Assembly: GCF_000382245.1 (NCBI RefSeq)
Contig: NZ_KB907868.1
Location: 62,001 to 126,000 of the forward strand
DNA length: 64,000 nucleotides
From: Kushneria aurantia DSM 21353
GTDB taxonomy: Bacteria; Pseudomonadota; Gammaproteobacteria; Pseudomonadales; Halomonadaceae
Direction: 5' to 3'
The position numbers were made by a program, and so were the translations under genes. Position 1 is the stretch's first letter. The number at the start of each line of letters is the position of its first letter. Below are positions 9,378-17,975 of this stretch, piece after piece. A model generated the notes under the pieces. The model worked only from the letters and a program-made list of their open reading frames with translations. It had not been told where the DNA came from and made no database searches.

Positions 9378-10070
9378 CTATGGCATTGACCGACGCCTGT
9401 CCTCGATCACCTGGCGGTCGCGAATACAGTCGCGCTCGTGGGGGTCATCGACCCACGGCTCGGCGATACCCGCGGCGATCCACTGCGCCACGGCCGGATG
9501 TGCCAGCAGCCGCTCGGCGTAGGCCATCGCCGCGTCGCCGAGCGCCAGACCATAGCCGTGCAGGCGAACGGCCACCGGGGCGTAGAAGGCATCCACGGCG
9601 CTGAAGCGCTCACCGGCCAGCCAGGGGCCGCCAAAGCGCGTCAGCCCCTCCTGCCACAGGGCGTCGAGCCGCTGCAGGTCGCGCTCGAGCGCCGTGCTCG
9701 GTGTACCGAGGTCGATGCGCAGAGCGCAGTTCATCGAACACTCATCGCGCAGGGCGGCGAAGCCGGCGTGCATTTCGGCGCAGGCCGAGCGCGCCCAGCT
9801 GCGCGCGGCCGGATCGGCGGGCCAGATGGCAGGCGCCGATTCGGCGAGGTACTCGACGATGGCCAGCGACTCCCATATCACCTGGTCGCCGTCATGCAGG
9901 CAGGGCACCTTCGCGGTGGGTGAAAAGCCGGCAAAGGCGGGCTGAGCGCCACCGCCCTCGAAGGGTACCAGCGTCTCTTCGAAGTCGATCTGCAGGGCCC
10001 GCATCAGCACCCAGGGGCGCATCGACCAGGAGGAGTAATTCCTGTTGGCGATAAATAGACGCAATGGCAT
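9378..10070 (-). CDS. Glutathione S-transferase family protein
   Basis: The 230-residue protein has a thioredoxin-fold N-terminal GST domain (LRLFIANRNYSSWSMRPWVL) with a serine-rich active-site loop at about residues 11-17. It continues with a cis-proline segment (AKVPCLHDGD) and a helical C-terminal domain from about residue 90. The ATG at 10070 gives the family start; a longer frame upstream is not needed. Such proteins conjugate glutathione to electrophiles or reduce small substrates in the cytoplasm. The substrate is unknown. The neighbouring permease is transcribed in the same direction, 84 bases upstream. Confidence 0.88.
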   Translation of the reverse strand: MPLRLFIANRNYSSWSMRPWVLMRALQIDFEETLVPFEGGGAQPAFAGFSPTAKVPCLHDGDQVIWESLAIVEYLAESAPAIWPADPAARSWARSACAEMHAGFAALRDECSMNCALRIDLGTPSTALERDLQRLDALWQEGLTRFGGPWLAGERFSAVDAFYAPVAVRLHGYGLALGDAAMAYAERLLAHPAVAQWIAAGIAEPWVDDPHERDCIRDRQVIEDRRRSMP

Positions 10071-10154
10071 GGCAAGGCTCCGAGCGGATAAGCAGGGGTC
10101 AATAGTGTAACGGCGACAGCCCGGGGCGCTACCCATCAGACAGTCGTCGCGATG

Positions 10155-11405
10155 CTATTTCGTCTTCATCACGACCGCCCGCCGCGACAGTTTCAGCAGC
10201 AGCGCATAGCCCAGCGCGGCGGCCAGCACGCCGGCGACCGGCGGCAGCAGTGGCGATCCCCAGGCCACGGCGGAGCCAAAGGCGTAGGCGGCCAGCCCGT
10301 GCCAGTTCCAGGCCGGCAGCTGGCTGTCGGCCAGTGCCGGGTAGCGGCCGCGATGCTTTATCCAGAAGTCGGCCATGATGACGCCGCCAATGGGAGGAAT
10401 AAAGGTGCCCAGCAGCACCAGAAAGGGGATCAGCAGCTCATACATGCCCGCCACCGCCAGTAGCGTGCCGATCGCCGCGCCGCCCAGCGTCACCGCTCGG
10501 CGCCGGTCAGTGCGCAGCAGGTTACAGCCGGCAACGGCGAAGTTGTAGATGGTGTTGTCCTGGGTGGTCCAGATATTGAAAAACAGCATCAGTAGCGCCA
10601 GTGCCAGAAAGCCCTGGGCGAGCATCACATCCACGATATCCGCCTGCTGGTAGATCAACGCCCCCATTGCGCCGGTCAGCACCATCAGGCCATTGCCGAC
10701 GAAGAAGGCCGCCAGGGTGGCGATGACGGCGGCGCGCGGCGAGCGGGCGAAGCGGCTCCAGTTGGTGGCCTGGGTGCCACCGCTGATAAAGGTGCCGATC
10801 ACCAGCGTTATGGCGGCGGTGACACTCATGTGCTGTTCGGGCGTGCGCGCCAGCAGGCCGTCGATGCCGCCCACTTCGGCCATGCCGGTGGCGAGACTCA
10901 CCGCGATAAACACCAGCATCAGCGGCACGGCGAAGCGCGACAGCAGCTCGAGGCCGCGATAGCCCACCATGGCGGTCAGTGAGAAGGCGAAACCGAACAG
11001 GATCATCAGCGGCATCTGCAGCCACTCGGGCAGGCCGATGATACGCGTCAGCGCAATGGCGATGGTGGCGGTGCCCCAGGCGTACCAGCCGATCTGGGTA
11101 AAGCCGAGTATCACGTCGGCGAGGTGGCTGCCTCGTTCGCCAAAGCAGAAGCGCCCCATCAGCACCGTGTTGAGACCGCTTTGACAGGCGATCCAGCCGA
11201 GCGCGGCGGCGTAGCTGCCCAGCAGCAGGTTGCCGATCAGTATCACCCCTAACAGCTCGCCGAAGGGAAAGGCGGTACCCAGGCTGCCGCCGGCCCACAT
11301 GGTGGCGGTGAAAAGGGTAAAACCCAGCAGCACCAGCGAGCTGGAGAGCAGGCCGCGGCGCTGGCTGGCGGGCACTTCGGCCAATGGATAGTCGCCCTGT
11401 TGCAT
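10155..11405 (-). CDS. codB: Cytosine/purine permease, CodB-like (NCS1 family)
   Basis: This is a 416-residue inner-membrane transporter with about twelve hydrophobic segments. Clear similarity to CodB is seen in the start VPASQRRGLLSSSLVLLGFT, in ATMWAGGSLGTAF, in GWIACQSGLNTVLMGRFCFG, and in the NIWTTQDNTIYNFAVAG block. CodB carries cytosine into the cell with a cation. No cytosine deaminase (codA) lies beside it here, so the exact nucleobase is uncertain. The ATG at 11405 has a GGAG about ten bases upstream. Confidence 0.85.
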   Translation of the reverse strand: MQQGDYPLAEVPASQRRGLLSSSLVLLGFTLFTATMWAGGSLGTAFPFGELLGVILIGNLLLGSYAAALGWIACQSGLNTVLMGRFCFGERGSHLADVILGFTQIGWYAWGTATIAIALTRIIGLPEWLQMPLMILFGFAFSLTAMVGYRGLELLSRFAVPLMLVFIAVSLATGMAEVGGIDGLLARTPEQHMSVTAAITLVIGTFISGGTQATNWSRFARSPRAAVIATLAAFFVGNGLMVLTGAMGALIYQQADIVDVMLAQGFLALALLMLFFNIWTTQDNTIYNFAVAGCNLLRTDRRRAVTLGGAAIGTLLAVAGMYELLIPFLVLLGTFIPPIGGVIMADFWIKHRGRYPALADSQLPAWNWHGLAAYAFGSAVAWGSPLLPPVAGVLAAALGYALLLKLSRRAVVMKTK

Positions 11406-11567
11406 TTTTGGTTCTCCGGCGAAGGCGGGAATGAAGGTTCGGTGATTTGATGAGCAAGCCTTGTGCCACTTCGAGCGGCAGGTAACGGCGGTTGCGGTGC
11501 CTTCCCGCAGCACTGGTTAGGGTCGAAATGGGTGCATCGCCAGCCGGGAGGGCTCTAAAAGGGTGCG

Positions 11568-11661
11568 CCGAGAGCAGGTTCGTTGTTACCGAGCGGTGGT
11601 TGAATGCAAAAGTTGAATGCAAAAAAGCCCCGCCTGAGAGGATGCGAGGTTTTAAAAACGC
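11568..11661. repeat. Half copy of hairpin repeat, 13-bp tandem duplication and minus-strand terminator-like hairpin
   Basis: Part of the 555-base interval between codB and the DUF294 gene. A left arm CCGAGAGCAGGTT (11568-11580) matches the repeats at 1048 and 44311. Next, GTTGAATGCAAAA is perfectly duplicated at 11599-11611 and 11612-11624. Then a hairpin with arms CCTCGC and GCGGGG reads, on the minus strand, into a run of six T (11621-11626 on the plus strand shows A). That would terminate the small gene upstream on the minus strand. I see no recognised riboswitch in the codB leader (11406-11567). Confidence 0.5.
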
Positions 11662-11680
11662 CTCCTGCCACCGGGCACGA

Positions 11681-11764
11681 TCAGGCGAGATCGAAATGCG
11701 CGATCAGCAGGTCGGCGAGGAAGTCGGCCTGCCAGTCGCTGTCGTTGCGCTCGGGATTCGACAT
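11681..11764 (-). CDS. Possible 27-residue small protein
   Basis: An ATG at 11764 opens a short frame encoding an acidic 27-residue peptide beginning MSNPERNDSDWQADFLADLL. A GGAGA lies about eight bases upstream of the ATG on the minus strand. A hairpin followed by six T lies about 20-60 bases beyond the stop. This start, ribosome-binding site and terminator arrangement is what a real small gene shows, but the length gives no statistical weight. No homolog is known to me. Confidence 0.4.
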   Translation of the reverse strand: MSNPERNDSDWQADFLADLLIAHFDLA

Positions 11765-11960
11765 GCCCTGCTCTCCGTGGCTGAAGGGTGGCTACTTTAC
11801 AAACCACATGATTGCGCGAAACTTTTACTCTCAGCAGCACACTTTGGTCTTGTTTCGACCAAAGAGGGGTAGAGCCTGAATGCGGTCACGCAGGACTGGT
11901 CAGCGGGCGCTGTAATGCGCATCATGACGGCGAATGGAACGACAGCAGGGACGGTAGTCG

Positions 11961-13886
11961 ATGGACATCGAGCAGCTGGAGATTCGCCAGCATATGGGGC
12001 ATTTCGCCCCCTTTGAATACCTCGGCGATGAGCAGCTGGATCGCGTTGCCGGCGCGGTCGAGGTCGGCTATTACCGCGCCGGCAGCGATATCCTGGCGCT
12101 CGATCAGGAGATCAACGAGCTGTGCTATATCCGCAGCGGCGCCGTCGAGGTGTCGCGCCGCGGGGGGCAGCTGTTCGACCGGCTGGTGGAGGGGGATGTC
12201 TTCGGCGCCTCGGATCTGATGCGCAACCGCCGGGTGCGCTTTCCGGTGCGGGCGCTGGAGGACAGCCTGATCTACTTCGTGCCCGCCGAGCTGTTCGAGG
12301 CGCTGCGCGGCGAAAACGACGACTTCGCTGATTTCGTCGAGACCGGTGGGGTACGTCTCAAGGCCACCGTCGATCAGCACCAGCACGACAACCGCACCGG
12401 CACCACCCGCGTGCGGCGGCTGATTCGCCGCCGCCCGGTAATGGTCGATGCCGACACGCCGATGCGCGAAGTGGCACGACGCATGCGCGATGAAAACGTG
12501 ACCTGCGTTTTGGTGATCGACAACGGCGGTGACCACGACACCGACAACAGTCCGTGCCACTTCGCGACCGATGATGGCGTGGTGCACCGGCTGGATGGCA
12601 TCGTCACCGACCGTGATTGCTGTACCCGGGTGCTGGCGGACGATCTCGACGGCACAGTGCCGGTTGCCAAGGTGATGACCACGCAACTGGTCACGGCCCG
12701 CTCCGAGGAGTCGGTGCACGAGGCGATGCTGGCCATGCTCAACCACAACATCAAGCACCTGCCGATTCTGCACAAGCGTCGTCCCATCGGGGTGCTGCAT
12801 CTGGGTGATATCATGCGCCATGAAACCCGCAGCAGCCTCTATCTGGTCAATACCATCTTCAATCAGCCGGGCCTGGCCGGGCTGATACGCTTGAGCGGTG
12901 ATGTCACGGCGGCGTTCACGCGGCTGGTGGACGAAGGCGCCGACGCCACCATGGTCGGCTGCACCATGGCGGCGATCTGCAAAAGTTTCGCCCGTCGGCT
13001 GCTGGAGCTGGGCGAGGCCGAGCTGGGGCCGCCGCCGGTGCCCTACAGTTTCATGGTGCTGGGTTCCACCGCGCGCGACGAGCAGACCGTGTTCGCCGAC
13101 CAGGACCACGCCATGGTGCTCGATGACAGCTTCGATCCCGAGCAGCACGACGCGTACTTCCTGGCGCTGGCGCGATTTGTCAGCGACGGCCTGGCGGCCT
13201 GCGGCTATCCGCTGTGCAAGGGCGATGTGATGGCCACCAACCGGCGCTGGCGTCAGCCGCTGTCGGTGTGGCAGCGCTATTTTCGTGACTGGATCGAGGA
13301 TCCCGATCCGGAGTCGCTGCTCAACAGCGCCATCTTTTTCGATCTCGGCCACGTCCACGGCGAGGCGCACAGAATCGAGGCACTGCAGGCGCTGATCGTC
13401 GAGCTGGCGCCGCGCAATCCGCGCTTTCTGGCCGCCATGGCGCGCAATGCGCTCAATCGTACGCCACCGATCGGGCTGTTTCGCACCTTCATTCTGGAAA
13501 AGGATGGCCAGCAGAACGATGCCATCAATCTCAAGCGCCGGGGGACCGCGCCGCTGGTCGATCTGGTGCGCGTCCACGCCCTGGCCTGCGGCTCCTCCTC
13601 CTCCAGCACGCTGCGGCGGCTGGAGGACATTGCCCGCACTCAGCTGCTGCCCGAAGGGGTCAATGACCGCCTGCGTTACGCCTTCGAGTACATCTCCATG
13701 GTGCGCATCCGCCACCAGGCGCTGGCCATCGAGCAGGGCGAGGAGGCGGATAACCGACTGCGTCCCGCCAACGTCTCCAGCCGCGAGCGCCATCATCTCA
13801 AGGACGCTTTCGAGGTGCTCAGCCACGCCCAGAAGTTCCTCAAGTTCCGCTATCCGATGCCGAGCAGTTCGGGGCGGCGACGTTGA
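11961..13886 (+). CDS. Cyclic-nucleotide-binding / CBS / DUF294 nucleotidyltransferase-like protein
   Basis: This 641-residue protein has four domains in order. A cNMP-binding-like domain (about 18-120) is followed by a CBS pair (about 155-290; RPVMVDADTPMREVARRM and VMTTQLVTARSEESVHEAM). A GlnD-like nucleotidyltransferase domain (DUF294, about 330-460) carries GSTARDEQTVFADQDHAMV with the expected aspartates, and a helical DUF294 C-terminal domain ends the protein. It is probably a signal-responsive nucleotidyltransferase; the substrate is not known. It overlaps the exonuclease gene by one base (TGATG), a pairing seen in other gammaproteobacteria, often beside acetate-transport genes, which are absent here. 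Confidence 0.88.
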   Translation: MDIEQLEIRQHMGHFAPFEYLGDEQLDRVAGAVEVGYYRAGSDILALDQEINELCYIRSGAVEVSRRGGQLFDRLVEGDVFGASDLMRNRRVRFPVRALEDSLIYFVPAELFEALRGENDDFADFVETGGVRLKATVDQHQHDNRTGTTRVRRLIRRRPVMVDADTPMREVARRMRDENVTCVLVIDNGGDHDTDNSPCHFATDDGVVHRLDGIVTDRDCCTRVLADDLDGTVPVAKVMTTQLVTARSEESVHEAMLAMLNHNIKHLPILHKRRPIGVLHLGDIMRHETRSSLYLVNTIFNQPGLAGLIRLSGDVTAAFTRLVDEGADATMVGCTMAAICKSFARRLLELGEAELGPPPVPYSFMVLGSTARDEQTVFADQDHAMVLDDSFDPEQHDAYFLALARFVSDGLAACGYPLCKGDVMATNRRWRQPLSVWQRYFRDWIEDPDPESLLNSAIFFDLGHVHGEAHRIEALQALIVELAPRNPRFLAAMARNALNRTPPIGLFRTFILEKDGQQNDAINLKRRGTAPLVDLVRVHALACGSSSSSTLRRLEDIARTQLLPEGVNDRLRYAFEYISMVRIRHQALAIEQGEEADNRLRPANVSSRERHHLKDAFEVLSHAQKFLKFRYPMPSSSGRRR

Positions 13887-14641
13887 TGCGCGACTGGCCG
13901 CAGCGATTGCAGAAGCATTACCGGCGCTGGCAGTGGTACCGGCGGGGTCGACTGGTCTCCGAGTGGCCGGACTATCTCGCCGCGCGCCACAATAATTGCG
14001 GCGATGAGCGCCTGTCGCGCTACTTTGGCGCCGGGACGTTCGACCCGCGTACGCCAATGGAAGAGGTGCCGCTGGTGGCGCTGGATTTCGAAACCACCGG
14101 GCTCGATCCGGGTCGCCACAGCATCGTCAGCGTGGGGATTCAACCCTTCAGCATGCGCCGTATTCCCGTTGCCCAGGGTTACTACCGGGTGGTCAGGCCG
14201 CGTCGCGCGCTGAGCAGCAGCTCGGTGGTGCACCATCGCCTGACACACAGTGCGCTGGCCGAGGCGCCGCGCTTTGACGAAGTGATCGGCGAGGTGCTCG
14301 AACGGCTCGCCGGCCGGCTGGTGGTGGTGCACTACACCCGCATTGAGCGCGAATTTCTCGATGCCGCGGCGCGCCACTACCTGGGCGAGCCGCTGCTGTT
14401 TCCATTGATCGATACCATGGCGATCGAGGCTTACCTGCACCGCCGGCCGGCCTGGTATCAGCGCCTGCGCGGTCGCCGTCCGGCGTCGCTGCGACTGCAT
14501 CCAAGCCGCGAACGCTATGGCCTGCCGGCCTACCAGGCCCACCACGCGCTCACCGACGCGCTGGCCACCGCCGAACTGCTGCAGGCGCAGATGGCCTGGC
14601 ACTATGACCCGGATACGCCGGTCGGTGCGCTCTGGGAGTAG
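13886..14641 (+). CDS. DEDDh 3'-5' exonuclease (DnaQ-like)
   Basis: The 251-residue protein has the three exonuclease motifs. ExoI is VALDFETTGLDPG with the D and E metal ligands, ExoII lies around VVVHYTRIEREFLD, and ExoIII is HHALTDALATAEL with the catalytic histidine and aspartate. This is the fold of the DNA polymerase III proofreading subunit, but the protein is not DnaQ itself. It is translationally coupled to the upstream DUF294 protein (one-base overlap), so the two likely work together, perhaps in nucleotide or nucleic-acid turnover. Confidence 0.88.
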   Translation: MRDWPQRLQKHYRRWQWYRRGRLVSEWPDYLAARHNNCGDERLSRYFGAGTFDPRTPMEEVPLVALDFETTGLDPGRHSIVSVGIQPFSMRRIPVAQGYYRVVRPRRALSSSSVVHHRLTHSALAEAPRFDEVIGEVLERLAGRLVVVHYTRIEREFLDAAARHYLGEPLLFPLIDTMAIEAYLHRRPAWYQRLRGRRPASLRLHPSRERYGLPAYQAHHALTDALATAELLQAQMAWHYDPDTPVGALWE

Positions 14642-14659
14642 CCGGCCACCCGACGCCAC

Positions 14660-14693
14660 TTTGAGACCCCAACGAATTTGAGACCCCAACGAA
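14660..14693. repeat. 17-bp perfect tandem duplication
   Basis: The unit TTTGAGACCCCAACGAA occurs at 14660-14676 and again at 14677-14693 with no gap. It lies between the exonuclease stop and the following hairpin. No function is apparent. Confidence 0.85.
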
Positions 14694-14694
14694 A

Positions 14695-14718
14695 GGAGGC
14701 GGCCCGCGGGCCGCCTCC
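14695..14718. terminator. Hairpin between convergent exonuclease and BCCT genes
   Basis: The arms GGAGGCGGCCC (14695-14705) and GGGCCGCCTCC (14708-14718) pair perfectly over 11 bases around a two-base loop. It sits between two convergent genes, the usual place for a shared terminator. Only short pyrimidine-rich sequence (GGTCTTTC) follows on the plus strand, so the U-tract is poor. Confidence 0.6.
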
Positions 14719-14745
14719 GGTCTTTCATGGATTGACGCGGCAACG

Positions 14746-16377
14746 TCAGGCGCGTGGCTCCGAGCGCAGCCCCTGGATGATGGCGTAGCAGGCCGCCAGC
14801 AGCACAATGGTGAAGGGCAGCCCGGTAGTGATGACCGCCGCCTGCAGCGCGGTCAGACCGCCGCCCAGCAGCAGGGCGATGGCGATGGCACCCTCGATCA
14901 GCGCCCAGAACACACGCTGTGGCTTGGGTGCATCGACCTTGCCGCCGGCGGTAATGGAGTCGATCACCAGCGAGCCGGAGTCCGACGAGGTGATGAAGAA
15001 CACCATCACCAGCACGATACCCACGAAGGAGGTGATCGCGGTCAGCGGCAACTGGCCCAGCATGGTGAAGAGCTGCAGATCGAGATTGGCATCGCGCACT
15101 CCCTGGAAGCCTTCGACCAGCTGATTGATGGCGGTATCGCCAAACGCCGTCATCCAGATCACCGATACCGCGGTCGGCACGATCAGTACGGCGATCAGGA
15201 ATTCACGCACGCTGCGGCCACGGCTGACGCGGGCGATGAACATACCCACGAACGGCGACCAGGAGATCCACCAGGCCCAGTAGAAGGCGGTCCAGCCGTG
15301 CACGAAGCTGGTATCCTCGCGACCGAAGGGGTTGGACAGTGCCGGCAGGTAGCGCAGATAGGAGCCCAGGTTTTCGACGAAGCCGGTAGCGAGCAGCAGC
15401 GTCGGGCCGACGAAGATGACGAACAGCAGCAGTATAAAGGCCAGTGCCATGTTGACCTGTGACAGCCGCTGCACGCCTTTATCGACACCCAGCATCACTG
15501 AGGTCAGCGCGACCAGGGTGATGCCGATGATCAACAGCACCATGGTGACGTTGTTGTTGGGTATACCGAACAGGAAGTTCAGGCCGGCGGAGGCCTGGGA
15601 GGCGCCCAGCCCCAGCGAGGTTGCCAGACCGAACAGGGTGGCGAATACCGCCAGAATATCGATCACATGGCCCGGCCAGCCCCAGATGCGCTCACCCAGA
15701 ATCGGGTAGAAGATCGAACGCATGGTCAGCGGCAGGCCCTTGTTGAACGAAAAGAGCGCCAGCGATAGCGCCACCACCGCGTAGATGCCCCAGGGGTGCA
15801 GGCCCCAGTGGAAGATGGTGGCGGCCATGGCCAGCGACTGCGAGGCGGCCTGGTTGCCGTCGGCGCCGCCCAGCGGTGCCCAGGCGTCACCGCTGATGGA
15901 TGTGCCGTAGTGGGTGATCGGTTCCGACACGCCGTAGAACATCAGGCCGATACCCATGCCGGCGGCAAACAGCATGGCGAACCAGCCGGCATAGCTGAAG
16001 TCCGGCGTGGCGTTCATGCCGCCGATGCGTACCCTGCCCAGCGGCGTAAAGATCAGCACCACCGAAAGCAGCACGAAGATATTGGCGGCCAGCAGGAATA
16101 GCCAGCTCAGGTTGTCGGTCAGAAAGGTTCTTGCGCCGTTGAAAATCGGCGCCATCTGCTCCGGCAGGGCGAGCGTGATGATCACGAAAAGCAGAATCAC
16201 CAGCGATGAGATCGTGAATACCTTGCCGTGCAGGTCGACGTTGAAGCCGAATTTACTGGTTTGAATGTTGTCCTGACCGATGACGTAATCGGTATCGATC
16301 AGGTTCGATTTACCTGTCGGTGGCGGAATGCCCTCGGATGACGGGGTGTTGTCGCTGTTGTCGGGCGTTTGACTCAA
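14746..16377 (-). CDS. BCCT-family betaine/choline/carnitine transporter
   Basis: This is a 543-residue transporter with twelve membrane segments. The family signature around segment 8 is clear (GWTAFYWAWWISWSPFVGMF), as are FAAGMGIGLMFYGVSEP and FFITSSDSGSLVIDS. It imports a compatible solute with Na+ or H+. The most likely start is the TTG at 16377, which has a GGAG seven bases upstream; reading further upstream gives sequence that does not look like the family. The N-terminal tail is about 65 residues before the first helix. It is shorter than the BetT-like protein at 49.8 kb and lacks that protein's long C-terminal domain. Confidence 0.9.
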   Translation of the reverse strand: MSQTPDNSDNTPSSEGIPPPTGKSNLIDTDYVIGQDNIQTSKFGFNVDLHGKVFTISSLVILLFVIITLALPEQMAPIFNGARTFLTDNLSWLFLLAANIFVLLSVVLIFTPLGRVRIGGMNATPDFSYAGWFAMLFAAGMGIGLMFYGVSEPITHYGTSISGDAWAPLGGADGNQAASQSLAMAATIFHWGLHPWGIYAVVALSLALFSFNKGLPLTMRSIFYPILGERIWGWPGHVIDILAVFATLFGLATSLGLGASQASAGLNFLFGIPNNNVTMVLLIIGITLVALTSVMLGVDKGVQRLSQVNMALAFILLLFVIFVGPTLLLATGFVENLGSYLRYLPALSNPFGREDTSFVHGWTAFYWAWWISWSPFVGMFIARVSRGRSVREFLIAVLIVPTAVSVIWMTAFGDTAINQLVEGFQGVRDANLDLQLFTMLGQLPLTAITSFVGIVLVMVFFITSSDSGSLVIDSITAGGKVDAPKPQRVFWALIEGAIAIALLLGGGLTALQAAVITTGLPFTIVLLAACYAIIQGLRSEPRA

Positions 16378-16392
16378 GGCCGTTCTCCATTT

Positions 16393-16427
16393 GTTGTCAT
16401 GAGGATATTCGTTGTCATGAGGATATT
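16393..16427. repeat. 18-bp tandem duplication in the BCCT leader
   Basis: The sequence GTTGTCATGAGGATATT occurs at 16393-16409 and 16411-16427, a period of 18 bases. It is 15-50 bases upstream of the proposed TTG start, so it lies in the 5' leader of the transporter mRNA. Because 18 is a multiple of three, it keeps frame with the coding sequence. Confidence 0.85.
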
Positions 16428-16593
16428 GTCGGGCCGCGTGGCAGCCACTTGTTGGTACGGCAACCAGCATAGTCAAACGACGCCACGAGCTGGTCAATTG
16501 CCCTGTCGGCCAGAGACAAATGGGCGTCGAAGCCGATAGCCGCACGCAATATGCGCCACATGGTCACTGATAAGGACAGAAACGGCAACCCCG

Positions 16594-17691
16594 TTACGCG
16601 GTGTAATCGGCCCGTCCGATCAGACGTCCCGAACGATCGAATACCAGCACGTCGACGGCGATACCGCTGCGCTTGACAACGCGCGAAGCGACGTCGCGCG
16701 CTTCGCCGGCAATGAGATCGCCCAGCGCGATATCCGCCGCTGCGGCCAGTTCAAAGGCTTCCAGCGCTGAATTGGCCGCCAGCATGCGATGTTGCAAAAC
16801 GCTGTCGCCTCCGGCGCCGGCGGCCAGCCCGGCCAGCCGCTCGAGATCGACCGCACCGCGTCGCGAGTGCAGATCAAGCATTCCCTGGCCGAGCTTGCTC
16901 ATCTTGGCGATACCGCCGGCCACCGTGACCCTGGGCACCGGATGGGCGCGCAGATACTTGAGCATGCCGCCGACAAAATCGCCCATCTCGATCAGGGCGC
17001 TGTCGTCGAGGCCGTAGTGGGCCTGGACGGCGGCTTCCGAGGTTGCGCCGGTGGCACCGGCGATATGGTCGAAGCCGCGGGCGCGGGCGACATCGATGCC
17101 GCGATGGATGGAGTGAATCCAGGCCGAGCAGGAGAAGGGGATCACCACCCCGGTGGTGCCCAGTACCGACAGCCCGCCGACGATGCCCAGCCGGCCGTTG
17201 AGGGTGTCGCGGGCGATGCGTTCGCCGTCGTCGATGGCGATGGTGACTTCGAAATCGAGCTGGGCGTAGCCGCCGGCCTCGTGCACCGCCTCGCCCAGCG
17301 CCTCGACGATCATACGGCGCGGTACCGGATTGATCGCCGGCTCGCCGGGCGGGATCGGCAGCCCCGGGCGGGTGACCGTGCCCACGCCGGGGCCGGCGCG
17401 AAACACCACGCCCGAGCCGCCTTTCAGCGCTCTGACGGTGGCGCGTACCAGCACGCCGTGAGTGGCGTCCGGGTCGTCGCCGGCGTCCTTGATCACCCCG
17501 GCCATCGCCCAGCCTTCGCCCGTTTCGTGCACCGCCAGCGCGAAGGCCGGTGTCTGGCCGCGCGGCAGGCGGATCGTGACCGGGTCGGGAAAGGTGCCGC
17601 TGAGCAGCGCGCTGCAGGCTGCCCGCGCCGCTGCCGTGGCGCAGGCGCCCGTGGTCCAGCCGCGTCGTAGAGGGGAGCGATGATCCTGCAT
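16594..17691 (-). CDS. cbiD: Cobalt-precorrin-5B C1-methyltransferase
   Basis: The 365-residue protein is CbiD, which methylates C1 of the corrin ring. The start SPLRRGWTTGACATAAARAA and the segments GKSGVV-like LKGGSGVVFRAGPGVGTVT and GGLSVLGTTGVVIPFSCSAW are diagnostic. It does the step that CobF performs in the strict aerobic pathway. It lies 12.5 kb from cobM, between a BCCT gene and katG, so the cobalamin genes here are not one operon. Pseudomonas aeruginosa also combines CbiD with CobJ/K/L-type enzymes, so the mixture is known. Confidence 0.94.
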   Translation of the reverse strand: MQDHRSPLRRGWTTGACATAAARAACSALLSGTFPDPVTIRLPRGQTPAFALAVHETGEGWAMAGVIKDAGDDPDATHGVLVRATVRALKGGSGVVFRAGPGVGTVTRPGLPIPPGEPAINPVPRRMIVEALGEAVHEAGGYAQLDFEVTIAIDDGERIARDTLNGRLGIVGGLSVLGTTGVVIPFSCSAWIHSIHRGIDVARARGFDHIAGATGATSEAAVQAHYGLDDSALIEMGDFVGGMLKYLRAHPVPRVTVAGGIAKMSKLGQGMLDLHSRRGAVDLERLAGLAAGAGGDSVLQHRMLAANSALEAFELAAAADIALGDLIAGEARDVASRVVKRSGIAVDVLVFDRSGRLIGRADYTA

Positions 17692-17789
17692 GGCGTGTTC
17701 GATACCGCCGCTTCAACGTTCGTTTTCGGGGTGGCCGCCTGACGTCGCGGCGCGCTTTATAGCCCTGGTCAATGGAGCGCCTGGAAAGA

Positions 17790-17818
17790 AATGATACCTG
17801 TGTTCACACAGCATCATT
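17790..17818. promoter_or_regulatory. Nested dyad upstream of katG, candidate operator
   Basis: The outer arms AATGAT and ATCATT and the inner arms CTGTG and CACAG form a nested inverted repeat centred near 17804, about 170 bases before the katG start. It is AT-richer than its surroundings. OxyR or Fur-type control of katG is common in other bacteria, but this dyad matches neither consensus well. The rest of the 284-base gap between cbiD and katG shows nothing else. Confidence 0.35.
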
Positions 17819-17975
17819 GTCTTTCATTTATGCTTGATCGGTCGATCGGTTCGGGCTCATCCGCATCCTTTGGGGGTGCCCATCAGAAGCCTGAGCCCGG
17901 AGCAAGACCGTAGCTTGTCGGCACCGCCTGACGATAACCCATCGGTGCTCGATTCAATAGAGGAAGGACAGACAC

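Noticed and set aside
11406-11567. Possible riboswitch (TPP or purine) in the codB leader
   Set aside because: No conserved core of a known riboswitch class (no TPP CUGAGA block, no purine core) could be found; only repeat sequence is seen.
11922-14057. Long open frame antisense to the cNMP/CBS/DUF294 gene (about 700 codons)
   Set aside because: It is the mirror of a well-supported gene in GC-rich DNA, has no family motifs and is rich in His, Gln and Arg, as antisense frames are.
16378-16545. Longer N-terminus of the BCCT transporter
   Set aside because: The extension reads through the 18-bp duplication and lacks family similarity; a TTG with a good ribosome-binding site lies at 16377.
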